From NCBI RefSeq assembly GCF_900314615.1, contig NZ_OMWA01000015.1:1-50531 (forward strand): DNA of 50,531 nt, read 5' to 3'. The notes beneath the pieces are model-generated. The model made no database searches. It had not been told where the DNA came from and saw only the letters and a list, made by a program, of their open reading frames with translations. Shown piece after piece: positions 25,075 to 33,215 of this stretch. Within the stretch, counting starts at the first letter, position 1. The number at the start of each line of letters is the position of its first letter. Position numbers and translations under genes: made by a program. This DNA is from an uncultured Methanobrevibacter sp. GTDB lineage: Archaea > Methanobacteriota > Methanobacteria > Methanobacteriales > Methanobacteriaceae.

Positions 25075-26154
25075 TTGATAAAAATTATACATCCAAGACC
25101 AAGTCCGATTGCCGCTACTCTTTATACTTTAAGGGATATGAATGTTGACGTTATTGTAATGCATGGACCGACCGGATGCTGTTTTAGAACAGCAAGGCTT
25201 TTAGAAAGTGACGGGGTTCGTGTAGTAACTACTGGAATGTCTGAAAACGATTTTATATTGGGTGCAGGTGAAAAACTAGTTGAAACTTTAACTGAAGCTT
25301 ATAATCAATTTGAACCTAAACTGATGGGAATTGCAGGAACCTGTGCCAGTATGATAATCGGTGAAGATTTAAAAGATGCGATTGAAACAGCAGATTTGCC
25401 ATGTACAGTAATACCTGTTGAATCTCATGGAGGTTCAGGTGAAGGTGACAATACTGTCGGTGCAATAATGGTTTTAGAAGCCGCAGTTGAATGCGGTGTA
25501 ATTCCACAGGAAGAAGCTGACAGGCAAATTGAAATGCTTGAAAAAGCAACTGAAGTTGAAAAAACCCGTGGAATGGCACAGGGAAAATACATAAAACCTA
25601 ATTTCGGTGATTCAAAAGAAGCTGTTGCAAAAACTGTTGTCAATGCGTTAAAGGACAACAAAAAAGTTGCTTTTGTTTTAAATGTGAAAAAGGAAACATC
25701 ATATCTGTTTGCAGATATAATTAATTTTGACTATAAAAAAATCAATCCAGACAACAAACCGATTTTTGTGGCTAATCTCGATGAAAACATAGGTCTTCCA
25801 AGAATCAGGCAGCATGCAGTAAATATTAAAAGTCAGCTGGACATCGAAGCTGATTATATAACCGGCGGGCTTGATGAATATCCTGTAACTGGAAATAATG
25901 CCGCTGAATATTTAAAAGATAAAGATTTGGACTTGATTGTTGTATTTGGAGTGCCTCACGCATTTCCAATTGAGGACTTTGACGTGGAATCTGTAGCAGT
26001 AACAGATGGTCCACGTCTTGTGGAGCCTTTAAGGGATTTAGGATATACTCATGTTGTTGCAGAGCTTGATGCACACTCTAAAACTTTAGGAACTGATGAG
26101 ATTGTGTTTTCAGACTTTGGCGGAATGATTAGATCAGCTATTGGATGGTTGTAA
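25075..26154 (+). CDS. cfbD: Ni-sirohydrochlorin a,c-diamide reductive cyclase, catalytic subunit (coenzyme F430 synthesis)
   Basis: This 359-residue nitrogenase-component-1-like protein works with the iron protein CfbC to reduce and cyclise Ni-sirohydrochlorin a,c-diamide on the way to F430, the cofactor of methyl-coenzyme M reductase. Family features are the N-terminal HPRPSPIAATLYTLRD, the HGPTGCCFRTARLL cysteine region, GIAGTCASMIIGED and VIPVESHGGSGEGDNTVGA, all conserved around the cluster and substrate site. It is shorter than NifD, as expected. TTG at 25075 is the only in-frame start that keeps the conserved beginning; a TATA-like stretch about 25 bases upstream hints at a leaderless or very short leader. 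hisH follows after one base. Confidence 0.9.
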   Translation: MIKIIHPRPSPIAATLYTLRDMNVDVIVMHGPTGCCFRTARLLESDGVRVVTTGMSENDFILGAGEKLVETLTEAYNQFEPKLMGIAGTCASMIIGEDLKDAIETADLPCTVIPVESHGGSGEGDNTVGAIMVLEAAVECGVIPQEEADRQIEMLEKATEVEKTRGMAQGKYIKPNFGDSKEAVAKTVVNALKDNKKVAFVLNVKKETSYLFADIINFDYKKINPDNKPIFVANLDENIGLPRIRQHAVNIKSQLDIEADYITGGLDEYPVTGNNAAEYLKDKDLDLIVVFGVPHAFPIEDFDVESVAVTDGPRLVEPLRDLGYTHVVAELDAHSKTLGTDEIVFSDFGGMIRSAIGWL

Positions 26155-26155
26155 A

Positions 26156-26752
26156 ATGATAACTATTATTGATTATAAAAGCGGAAATCTTAAAAGCATT
26201 TCCAACGGATTTAAAAAGATTGGATCAGAATATCAGATAACTGATGATAAGGAAGTTATTGCGGATGCAGATTATCTGGTATTGCCGGGTGTTGGAGCAT
26301 TCGGAAGTGCAATGGAAAATTTAAAGCCATTTGAGGATGTCATTCATGAGCATGTATCTGATGACAAGCCATTTTTGGGAATATGTCTCGGTCAGCAGGT
26401 TCTTTTAAGTGAAAGTGAAGAATCTCCCGGCGTTAAAGGCCTGGATTTATTTAAAGGACATGTAGAACTGCTTCCTGAAGGTGTTAAAATACCTCATATG
26501 GGCTGGAATAAACTGAAAGTCACAAACAATTCTCCAATACTTGAAGGTATTGATGGGGAATTCTTTTATTTTGTTCATTCTTATCATGTTATTGCCGATG
26601 ATGAAAGCATTGTTGCCGGAGTCTGTGAGTATGGAGGGGATGTTGTAGCCAGTTTGGCACAAAACAATCTGTTTTCAACACAGTTCCATCCTGAAAAAAG
26701 TGGAAAATACGGATTAAAAATTTTGAAAAACTTTACTAACTTGGAGATTTAA
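26156..26752 (+). CDS. hisH: Imidazole glycerol phosphate synthase, glutaminase subunit
   Basis: The 198-residue class I glutamine amidotransferase supplies ammonia to HisF in histidine synthesis. Conserved parts are IIDYKSGNLKS, LPGVGAFGSAM, the nucleophile elbow GICLGQQ with Cys77, PHMGWN, FVHSYHV and the His-Glu pair in FHPEKSG. The ATG at 26156 follows the cfbD stop by a single base; the frame continues upstream inside cfbD but lacks conserved residues there. No other his genes are present in the window, so the association with cfbD is positional. Confidence 0.92.
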   Translation: MITIIDYKSGNLKSISNGFKKIGSEYQITDDKEVIADADYLVLPGVGAFGSAMENLKPFEDVIHEHVSDDKPFLGICLGQQVLLSESEESPGVKGLDLFKGHVELLPEGVKIPHMGWNKLKVTNNSPILEGIDGEFFYFVHSYHVIADDESIVAGVCEYGGDVVASLAQNNLFSTQFHPEKSGKYGLKILKNFTNLEI

Positions 26753-26754
26753 TT

Positions 26755-28119
26755 ATGGATATTGAAGGCTTTGTAAGAGCTAGAATTGATGATTATGATT
26801 ATAATGACTTAGCAGAAATTTTAGCTGTAAGAATACGTGAATACAAAAAAATATCAGAAGAAAATTCAGTAGAAATGGCAAAAGCAGTAATTGATGAAGT
26901 CTCAACAACTTTAAAATTACAGGAAAGTGATGACGAATTTTTAAAAGAAATAGCCAGTGTAAACAAGGCTGATGTGCTCATGGGAGAAATGGGTGTAGGT
27001 TCACGCGGTGCGGGGGACTTTTTTGTCCACAGAAAAATCGCTGAAATCGTTGCATCAACAAATACAGCTTCACTGGTCAATCCGTCAGAACAGGACGACG
27101 GCGGTGTAGTCAAAGCTCCGGTTAACAATGATGAAGTTTACATTACCACTGCAGTTGACGGGATACACTCACGTTTAAGCGAATATCCGTTTTTAGGCGG
27201 ATTTCATGTAACAAGAGCTACCTTAAGGGATGTCTGCGTAATGGGTGCGGACCCGGTAGCAATATTGAGTGATGTTCACCTTGCCGATGACGGGGACGTT
27301 GCAAAGATATTTGACTTTACTGCAGGTGTTGCTGCAGTATCAGAACTTGTTGATGTTCCTATTGTTGCAGGAAGTACTCTTCGTGTCGGAGGAGACATGG
27401 TTTTAGGTGACAGATTTGTCTCAGCAGTTGGAAGCGTAGGGGTATCAGCTTATCCTCCAACCGCAAGGAAAGGCGCAACTGAAGGGGATGTGATTTTATT
27501 AACAGAAGGTTCCGGTGGAGGAACAATAACAACTACAGCTCTTTACAACGGATTTTTCGATGTCGTATGGGATACAATGAACGTCAATTTCGTTCAGGCG
27601 TCACATGCACTTTTCGAAGCTGATTTGGTTAAGGATATTCATGCAATGACTGATGTAACTAACGGAGGTCTTAGGGGGGACGCTCATGAAATATCAAACA
27701 CTACTGGTGTCGGTCTGGAATTTTATGAAAAAGAAATAAGACAGATGGTTGCACCAAATGTTTTGAATATGCTTGAAACATTAAACATTGACCCTTTAGG
27801 CGTTTCAACAGATTCACTGATGCTTATAGCACCTCCTGAAATTGTCGGAGATATTAAAAAAGCGGTATCCAAATATGACGTTGACATTTCTGAAATCGGT
27901 GAGGTCAACAACTCCGGTGAGCCTATTTTAATCAAAGAGGATTCAACTGAAGAGAAACTGGTTCCGTTGTTTAGGGAAGCAGCATATACTAAAATCAAAA
28001 AACTGGTCGGTGAAACAACACCTGAAGACTTTGAACAAATGAAACAGAAGGTTCAGGAAGCTTCAGATGCAGCTATTGCTAAAAAAGATAAAGTCATTAA
28101 ACATATTTTGAAAAATTAA
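26755..28119 (+). CDS. AIR-synthase-related (PurM/HypE/SelD fold) protein
   Basis: The 454-residue protein has an N-terminal helical region (about 1-65) followed by the two halves of the PurM/HypE/SelD ATP-binding fold: DVLMGEMGVGSRGAGDFFVH, AVDGIHSRLSEYPFLGGFHVTRATLRDVCVMGADP, SVLRVGGD-like GSTLRVGGDM, and MTDVTNGGLRGDAHEISN in the second half. The Asp- and Gly-rich loops are those that bind ATP and metal. It is not a typical purM, hypE or selD, because the N-terminal extension and the C-terminal coil are extra. It starts two bases after hisH with GGAG upstream, completing a cfbD-hisH-AIRS operon. Its substrate is unknown. Confidence 0.75.
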   Translation: MDIEGFVRARIDDYDYNDLAEILAVRIREYKKISEENSVEMAKAVIDEVSTTLKLQESDDEFLKEIASVNKADVLMGEMGVGSRGAGDFFVHRKIAEIVASTNTASLVNPSEQDDGGVVKAPVNNDEVYITTAVDGIHSRLSEYPFLGGFHVTRATLRDVCVMGADPVAILSDVHLADDGDVAKIFDFTAGVAAVSELVDVPIVAGSTLRVGGDMVLGDRFVSAVGSVGVSAYPPTARKGATEGDVILLTEGSGGGTITTTALYNGFFDVVWDTMNVNFVQASHALFEADLVKDIHAMTDVTNGGLRGDAHEISNTTGVGLEFYEKEIRQMVAPNVLNMLETLNIDPLGVSTDSLMLIAPPEIVGDIKKAVSKYDVDISEIGEVNNSGEPILIKEDSTEEKLVPLFREAAYTKIKKLVGETTPEDFEQMKQKVQEASDAAIAKKDKVIKHILKN

Positions 28120-28123
28120 ACTG

Positions 28124-28149
28124 GGAGAAATTATTTAATTTCTCCTTTT
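28124..28149. terminator. Bidirectional hairpin terminator
   Basis: GGAGAAATTA (28124-28133) and TAATTTCTCC (28136-28145) form a perfect 10-bp stem with a TT loop, followed by TTTTC on the plus strand. It lies five bases after the AIR-synthase-related stop. It could equally end a minus-strand transcript. Confidence 0.6.
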
Positions 28150-28197
28150 CTTGTTAAAATTCCTCTTTTCCTTCTTTATAGGGCCTTGTTCTGCCAT
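28135..28197 (-). CDS. Candidate 20-residue basic small protein
   Basis: On the minus strand ATG at 28195-28197 opens a 20-codon frame beginning MAEQGPIKKEKR and ending in KKRRN, stopping inside the hairpin at 28124-28145. An AGGTGATG sequence lies about 12 bases upstream, somewhat far for a ribosome site, and a TTTTTATAAATA element is about 30 bases further. The order promoter, ribosome site, short frame and terminator is gene-like, and the peptide is strongly basic like small ribosomal proteins. It may also be chance. Confidence 0.25.
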   Translation of the reverse strand: MAEQGPIKKEKRNFNKKRRN

Positions 28198-28334
28198 ATC
28201 ATCGATTCATCACCTAATTACTAATACTTTATTTATAAAAAGTATTGTTTAAACTTTCTAATCTGTGATTTTGCACAAAAGCATACAGTCGCACTTCCGT
28301 ATTTTATAATAATTTCAATTGCTAATGTTAAGTC

Positions 28335-28772
28335 ATGACAGATCAAAAAGGAAGTTTTTATTTAATTGAGTCAATACTTGCTGTAGTCGTACTATTGATA
28401 GCAGTTTTGGTTATAAACACTGTAATTTCAATACCTTCTCCTGATTATTCCTATGAATCTCATGACATTAAATCTGCTCAGGATACTATGGAGTTATTGT
28501 CTAGAAAAATAAATTTCACCGAACAAACATTTTTGGGTGAGATTTCAACAATTTTAAAGGACAATAGAAATTCAAAAAAATCTATTCGTCAGGTTTCAGA
28601 CATTTGCAAAGAGAAATTTGACAGCTATGAATTGACGAACTACAGGTTTTGTGAAAACAATAAGCTGAAAGGTAAAGTACTGGCATCATCAGGAAATTTT
28701 GATAAAGCAGATAATGTTTCAGTTGCTATAAGAACTTACGGTGACTATTCATACACATTATATGTATGGTAA
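28335..28772 (+). CDS. Type IV prepilin-like secreted/membrane protein
   Basis: The 145-residue protein has a short charged N-terminus, MTDQKG, directly followed by SFYLIESILAVVVLLIAVLV. This looks like a type IV prepilin signal: a Gly cleavage site preceded by Lys, a Glu a few residues into the hydrophobic helix, and an uninterrupted helix of about 20 residues. The remaining 115 residues form a small extracellular domain with two cysteines (DICKEKF and YRFCENN) and an aromatic C-terminus. The Glu is at +6 rather than the usual +5 after Gly, so processing by an archaeal prepilin peptidase is uncertain. It is a single gene, with no assembly ATPase nearby. Confidence 0.5.
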   Translation: MTDQKGSFYLIESILAVVVLLIAVLVINTVISIPSPDYSYESHDIKSAQDTMELLSRKINFTEQTFLGEISTILKDNRNSKKSIRQVSDICKEKFDSYELTNYRFCENNKLKGKVLASSGNFDKADNVSVAIRTYGDYSYTLYVW

Positions 28773-28823
28773 TCATTTATATACTATAAAAATCTTATAG
28801 TTATATGTTATCTTATTTTGTTA

Positions 28824-28897
28824 GCCCTGATGGTGTAGTTTGGATAACACATGGGACTGCGGATCCCATTCCCCGGGTTCAAATCCCGGTCAGGGCA
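28824..28897 (+). tRNA. tRNA-Arg (anticodon GCG)
   Basis: A full cloverleaf can be folded: acceptor GCCCTGA with TCAGGGC, D-stem GTGT/ACAC with GG in the loop, anticodon stem TGGGA/TCCCA with loop CTGCGGA (anticodon GCG, reading CGC and CGU), a 4-base variable loop, T-stem CCGGG/CCCGG with TTCAAAT loop, and discriminator A. No intron and no encoded CCA are present (the sequence continues TATT). Confidence 0.9.
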
Positions 28898-28917
28898 TAT
28901 TATTTTCCGTGATTATT

Positions 28918-30174
28918 ATGTTAAATGCTAATACTTATGTAACTAGCCAGAAATGTATTGGTGGAACAATTAGAAACCAATATGAAGATTTTTACGTTGA
29001 AGAAATTCCGGAGGTCATCCCTGAAGGAGAAGGTCCTAACGTTTATGTCTGGATTGAAAAATTGGGAAGAACCACACTGGATGTTGTCCTGGATATTGCC
29101 CGTGACTTGCACATTTCAAGAAAAAGAATGGGCTTTGCCGGTATGAAAGATAAAAAGGCAATCACACGTCAGTGGATTTGCATAGCTAATATGGATTCTG
29201 AAGAACAGTTAAATCAGGTCCAAAATCTTGATATTTATAAAACTGATTTTTTAAAAGTTATCCGTGGCCGTAAAAAGCTTAGAATGGGCCAGTTAAAAGG
29301 AAACAAATTTAAAATTCTAATTCGTGACCTCGATGATGTTGAGGAAAGTGCAGATATTGCAAATGAGGTTTTAGCACAATTGGAAAAAACCGGCGTTCCA
29401 AATTACTTCGGCTGGCAAAGATTCGGTAAGCCAAGAACCATAACTCATCTTGTTGGGGAAGCACTGGTTGAAAATGACCTTGAAAAGGCAGTTGGCATTT
29501 ACATAGGTAATCCTCAGGAAGATGAGGGTGATGACAATCAGATGGCCAGAAAAGCATTTGATGATGGAAATCTTGAAGAATCCTTAAAGTTAATGGGAAA
29601 AGGAATGCGTTACGAGAAAATGATGATAAAGGAATTGATTAGGGATTCTAAAAAAGGTGAGCTGACAGACAAATCATATATGAATGCACTGCACGCACTT
29701 CCAAAGCCTTTGCAAAGAATGTTTGTTCATGCATATCAGTCTTATTTATTTAATGAAGCAGTAAGCAATCGTGTCGAAATGGGTATTGATAAATATATTG
29801 AAGGAGATATTGTTATTGATACCGAAGAGCACATTGTTCGTGATAAAACTCCAGAGGAGTTCCAGGAACTTATTACTGACTTTAAAGCAAACCCTACCTG
29901 TCCGTTATTCGGAACTAAAGTTCCTTTTGCAGGAGGAAAAGTTGGTGAAATGGAAGAAAATATATTGAAAAAATATAATCATACTAAAGAGGATTTTGAA
30001 GTTCCAAAAATGCCACGTCTCGGAAGTCACGGCCTCAGACGCCAAATGCGTTTTCAGGTATGGGACGGAAAAGCCACTCCTACCGATGAAGGTGTTTTAT
30101 GCGAATTTTCAATAGACAAAGGATCCTATGCTACTGCTGTTTTAAGAGAAATAATGAAAAAAGATGTTATTTAA
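28918..30174 (+). CDS. truD: tRNA pseudouridine(13) synthase
   Basis: The 418-residue TruD-family enzyme isomerises uridine 13 (and related sites) in tRNA. Motifs are YEDFYVEEIPE (RNA-binding start), KRMGFAGMKDKKAITRQW with catalytic Asp78, GVPNYFGWQRFG, and the archaeal/eukaryal insert followed by HAYQSYLFNEAVS. The ATG at 28918 is chosen; the longer frame begins inside the tRNA gene and is not credible. Lying 20 bases downstream of tRNA-Arg, it may be transcribed from the tRNA promoter. Confidence 0.92.
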   Translation: MLNANTYVTSQKCIGGTIRNQYEDFYVEEIPEVIPEGEGPNVYVWIEKLGRTTLDVVLDIARDLHISRKRMGFAGMKDKKAITRQWICIANMDSEEQLNQVQNLDIYKTDFLKVIRGRKKLRMGQLKGNKFKILIRDLDDVEESADIANEVLAQLEKTGVPNYFGWQRFGKPRTITHLVGEALVENDLEKAVGIYIGNPQEDEGDDNQMARKAFDDGNLEESLKLMGKGMRYEKMMIKELIRDSKKGELTDKSYMNALHALPKPLQRMFVHAYQSYLFNEAVSNRVEMGIDKYIEGDIVIDTEEHIVRDKTPEEFQELITDFKANPTCPLFGTKVPFAGGKVGEMEENILKKYNHTKEDFEVPKMPRLGSHGLRRQMRFQVWDGKATPTDEGVLCEFSIDKGSYATAVLREIMKKDVI

Positions 30175-30184
30175 GGGTGAAAAA

Positions 30185-30709
30185 ATGGTAATATGTCCAG
30201 ATTGTGGAGAACAAGTTCCGGATGCAAAATATTGCAAAAACTGCGGAGCTAAACTTCCAGAAAAAAATGAAATTGTAGAAGTCGAAGAAACAACCCCAAC
30301 TGTAACTGAAGAAGAAATATCAGTCAATAAAGGCGATAATGTTAAGTACTGCCGTAACTGTGGATATGAATTTGACGGAAACGCTAAGTTCTGCCCTAAC
30401 TGTGGATATGACACTGAAAATAATGTTAATCAGCCTAAAACCAATACCTCTGTTCAGGTATATGAAGAAAAAAACATGGTAATATCAGTTATTTTATCTA
30501 TTATTTTCCCTGGATTAGGTCATTTCTATTTAGGTTTGAACCGTAAAGGCGCAATATTCCTGTTGGCCTATGTTGTATCAGCTATTTTAATCTTATTGCT
30601 TGTAGGATTTATATTATGTACTGTTATTTGGATTTGGGCACTGGTTGATGTTATTAAATCCACCAACGCTTTAAATCGTGGAGAATATGTTGAAGATAAA
30701 TTATTATAA
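30185..30709 (+). CDS. Double zinc-ribbon protein with TM2-like membrane domain
   Basis: The 174-residue protein carries two zinc ribbons, CPDCGEQVPDAKYCKNCG (about residues 4-21) and YCRNCGYEFDGNAKFCPNCG (about 55-74), joined by an acidic linker. They are followed by a membrane part with LSIIFPGLGHFYLGLNRKGAIFLLAYV and a second long hydrophobic segment ending IWIWALVDVIKSTN. The last motif set is TM2-like and parallels the small protein at 22156-22389. The ATG at 30185 has GGGTGA upstream and is ten bases past truD. Function is unknown; zinc ribbons facing the cytoplasm suggest regulation or protein binding. Confidence 0.75.
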   Translation: MVICPDCGEQVPDAKYCKNCGAKLPEKNEIVEVEETTPTVTEEEISVNKGDNVKYCRNCGYEFDGNAKFCPNCGYDTENNVNQPKTNTSVQVYEEKNMVISVILSIIFPGLGHFYLGLNRKGAIFLLAYVVSAILILLLVGFILCTVIWIWALVDVIKSTNALNRGEYVEDKLL

Positions 30710-30721
30710 ATTGAGGGTATT

Positions 30722-31111
30722 ATGATTGAATGCAGAAGTATCGCTAAAGGTAAAGGAAAAGGGGAACTGATTGTTTCATCGGAACCTATTAGTTTTTTAG
30801 GAGGAGTTAATCCTGAAAATGGTGAAATTATCGACCCTAACCATGAATTAAAAGGCGAAATTATTAAAGATAAAGTTTTATTTATCCCGGGCGGTAAAGG
30901 GTCTACTGTCGGATCTTATGTTATTTTCCAGATGAAAAAAAATAATACTGCACCAAAAGCTATAATCTGTTTAAACGCAGAACCTATTATCGCAACCGGT
31001 GCAATCATGTCTGATATTGCAATGGTTGACTCACCTGCCCAAACCAAGGATTTAACAAACGGAACTTTGGTTGAAGTCGATGGGGATAATGGAACAATAG
31101 AAATTTTATAG
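30722..31111 (+). CDS. Phosphomevalonate dehydratase small subunit (DUF126, aconitase X swivel domain)
   Basis: The 129-residue protein matches DUF126, the swivelling small subunit of aconitase-X-type enzymes. In archaea it pairs with a DUF521 large subunit to convert mevalonate 5-phosphate to trans-anhydromevalonate 5-phosphate in isoprenoid (membrane lipid) synthesis. Visible signatures are SFLGGVNPENGEIIDP, LFIPGGKGSTVGSYV with the conserved Ser, and GAIMSDIAMVD. The large subunit gene is not in the window. It is followed after seven bases by an amidohydrolase gene with a good AGGTGG ribosome site, in the same operon as truD. Confidence 0.85.
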   Translation: MIECRSIAKGKGKGELIVSSEPISFLGGVNPENGEIIDPNHELKGEIIKDKVLFIPGGKGSTVGSYVIFQMKKNNTAPKAIICLNAEPIIATGAIMSDIAMVDSPAQTKDLTNGTLVEVDGDNGTIEIL

Positions 31112-31118
31112 GTGGCAT

Positions 31119-32333
31119 ATGCAGACTCTAATTGAAAACGTCAATATAATCAATCCATTTGATGAAATCAAAACCTCTCAAAGCGTATTGATAGAGGATG
31201 GTCTGATAAAAGAGATTTCACCATCCATTAACTCCAAAAGTAATGTCAATGTTATTGATGGTGAGGATAATTATCTGCTTTCCGGATTTATTGACTGTCA
31301 TTCTCATATTTTTGCTAAAGGCTTTCACAAAGAGGAAAATATGGCAAATCCTTTGGGAATTCATTTTTACAATGCGGTTCCCCACTCATTGCAGACAGTC
31401 AATGCAGGCGTTACATCAATTAGGGATTGCGGATCTGCTGATTTAAGCTTTAAATTAGCACAGCAGAGAAAACTCTTTGTAGCTCCCAAAGTTTATTTAT
31501 CAATTACTCCTCTGGTTATGACAGGTGGTCATTTTGATTTGCTCCTTCCTTCAGGCTTTGACATGGAAATAATCTATCCCGGTTTTCCAAAAGGAAGGTG
31601 TGACGGTGTTGAAGAGGTTCTTAAAAAGACCCGTGAAGTTAAAAGAGCAGGCGCTGATTTTATAAAGGTCATGGCAAGCGGTGGTGTTTTAACAACAAAC
31701 ACTTCACCGGAATTTTCACAGTTCAACAAAAAGGAATTAAAGACAATAGTCAATGAAGCCAAAGTCAATGACATGAAAGTATCAGCCCATTGTCATAGTT
31801 TAAAAGGTATGAAAAACTGTATTGATGCAGGATTTTCATCAATTGAGCATGGGACATTCATAGATAGGAAAACTTCAAGAAAAATGGCTGAAAAAGATGT
31901 CAGCTTAGTTCCTACATTGCTTGTCCATCAATTCTTATATAAAAACGGTTTTCCTGCATGGGACAGTTATGCGGCCGAAAAAACAGCCAAACTGAAAGAG
32001 ATAGTTAAAGTCCACAAGGAAAACATTTCAGTTGCATATGAAGAAGGTGTAAACATTCTCATGGGAACTGACAGTGGTGTTATTCCTCACGGACACAATC
32101 TGGAGGAGCTGACTCATCTGGTTGATATCGGCATGTCCGAGGATGAAGCAATTGCCAGCGGAACTGTTAAAGCTGCAGAATTTATGAATCAGGATAATTT
32201 GGGATTAGTTAAAGAAAATTATGTTGCCGATTTGATTTTGGTAAATTCAAATCCTTTAGATGACGTAAGTGTTTTAAGCAATAATGATAATATTTTGAAG
32301 GTTATTCAGGATGGAATTGAAGTTAAAAATTGA
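31119..32333 (+). CDS. Metal-dependent amidohydrolase family protein
   Basis: This 404-residue enzyme belongs to the amidohydrolase superfamily, imidazolonepropionase/Xaa-Pro dipeptidase-like branch. The metal ligands are visible: DCHSH (HxH after strand 1), a Lys in ADFIKVMASGG that would be the bridging carboxylated residue, SAHCHSL, SIEHGTF and GTDSGVIPHG with the final Asp. The first and last segments (LIENVNIINPFD and ADLILVNSNPLDDVSVL) form the small beta-sandwich typical of the family. Likely substrates are cyclic amides or dipeptides; this cannot be narrowed by eye. Its 3' end overlaps the next gene by 23 bases. Confidence 0.82.
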   Translation: MQTLIENVNIINPFDEIKTSQSVLIEDGLIKEISPSINSKSNVNVIDGEDNYLLSGFIDCHSHIFAKGFHKEENMANPLGIHFYNAVPHSLQTVNAGVTSIRDCGSADLSFKLAQQRKLFVAPKVYLSITPLVMTGGHFDLLLPSGFDMEIIYPGFPKGRCDGVEEVLKKTREVKRAGADFIKVMASGGVLTTNTSPEFSQFNKKELKTIVNEAKVNDMKVSAHCHSLKGMKNCIDAGFSSIEHGTFIDRKTSRKMAEKDVSLVPTLLVHQFLYKNGFPAWDSYAAEKTAKLKEIVKVHKENISVAYEEGVNILMGTDSGVIPHGHNLEELTHLVDIGMSEDEAIASGTVKAAEFMNQDNLGLVKENYVADLILVNSNPLDDVSVLSNNDNILKVIQDGIEVKN

Positions 32334-33114
32334 TGAAGAATTATGTACTGCCTGCAAACTCTGCCAACAGGTATGTATTCGTGACAATATTGAAGTTGAA
32401 GAATATGCTCGTGAGCTTGGAAGCGGCACATGCTTTGAATGCGGGCACTGTGTGGCAATATGTAAAGCCGGCGCAATAACCCTTAAATCATATGAGGGCC
32501 TTGAAGACAGAATTCAGGAGTTCAATCCTCGTGAAAACGTTCTGGAATATGATCAGCTTCTTGAATTTTTAAAAAGAAGACGTTCCATTAGATGGTTTAG
32601 GAAAAACAAGAAAGTTGACAGAGAAACCTTTGACAAGCTGTTTGAAGGGGCTTATTATTCACCGACTGCTCAAAACGAACAGGATGTGGAATTTGCTGTT
32701 GTCGATGAGAAACTGGATGAATTCATGGAACTTGTTTATGATATAATTAAAGTCGATGAAGACAAGTTTTTCAGAATCAGGGAATTCGGAGATTACCTTA
32801 AAGACAGTTCCACAAAAGAATTCCACCCACTTCTCTGGAGCGGAAACCAGCTAATTTTAACATTTTCAGCTGACAAAACCAGTGCTGTAATAGCAAATAC
32901 CCGTTTGGAACTTCTTGCATACTCTCTTGGTCTTGGAGGATTTTATTCTTTATTTATCTTGAAAGCTGACGAGATTGACCATGTCAGATTAATGGAATTT
33001 TTCCCGCAGATAGATAAAAATAAGCATATGTACTCTGCGTTTATCATAGGCTATCCGAGAGTACGTTTTAGAAGGACAATACCTCACAAAAAGATAAATG
33101 TAAATTATCTTTAA
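32311..33114 (+). CDS. Ferredoxin-nitroreductase fusion protein
   Basis: The 267-residue protein has an N-terminal 2[4Fe-4S] ferredoxin domain, CTACKLCQQVC and CFECGHCVAIC (about residues 12-56), followed by a nitroreductase-type FMN domain beginning RRRSIRWFRKNKKV, with SPTAQNEQDVEF and GLGGFYSLF later. It probably passes electrons from ferredoxin to a flavin-bound substrate. This fused architecture is common in anaerobes and methanogens. The ATG at 32311 lies inside the amidohydrolase gene; the overlap means coupled translation and suggests a common pathway. Confidence 0.87.
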   Translation: MELKLKIDEELCTACKLCQQVCIRDNIEVEEYARELGSGTCFECGHCVAICKAGAITLKSYEGLEDRIQEFNPRENVLEYDQLLEFLKRRRSIRWFRKNKKVDRETFDKLFEGAYYSPTAQNEQDVEFAVVDEKLDEFMELVYDIIKVDEDKFFRIREFGDYLKDSSTKEFHPLLWSGNQLILTFSADKTSAVIANTRLELLAYSLGLGGFYSLFILKADEIDHVRLMEFFPQIDKNKHMYSAFIIGYPRVRFRRTIPHKKINVNYL

Positions 33115-33160
33115 TTATTTTTCTTTTTTTCACCAGTAATTTTAGCATTACCTAAACTTT

Positions 33161-33203
33161 TATATATATAAAAAAATTATACATTGTTTCATATAATAGA
33201 AAC
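33161..33203 (+). promoter_or_regulatory. Promoter and GTTTC/GAAAC inverted repeat of the copper ATPase gene
   Basis: A TATATATATA box at 33161-33170 is followed by the inverted repeat GTTTC (33186-33190) and GAAAC (33199-33203), eight bases apart, where transcription should begin. It is a candidate repressor site for a metal-responsive regulator not encoded nearby. Confidence 0.35.
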
Positions 33204-33215
33204 GGTTGTGATAGG

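Noticed and set aside
28824..28897. Possible tRNA-His or other identity
   Set aside because: The 7-base anticodon loop CTGCGGA gives anticodon GCG (Arg) with a correct U33; there is no GTG anticodon or extra 5' G.
28840..28917. Extended N-terminus for TruD starting within the tRNA gene
   Set aside because: The frame begins inside tRNA-Arg; the conserved protein starts at ATG 28918.
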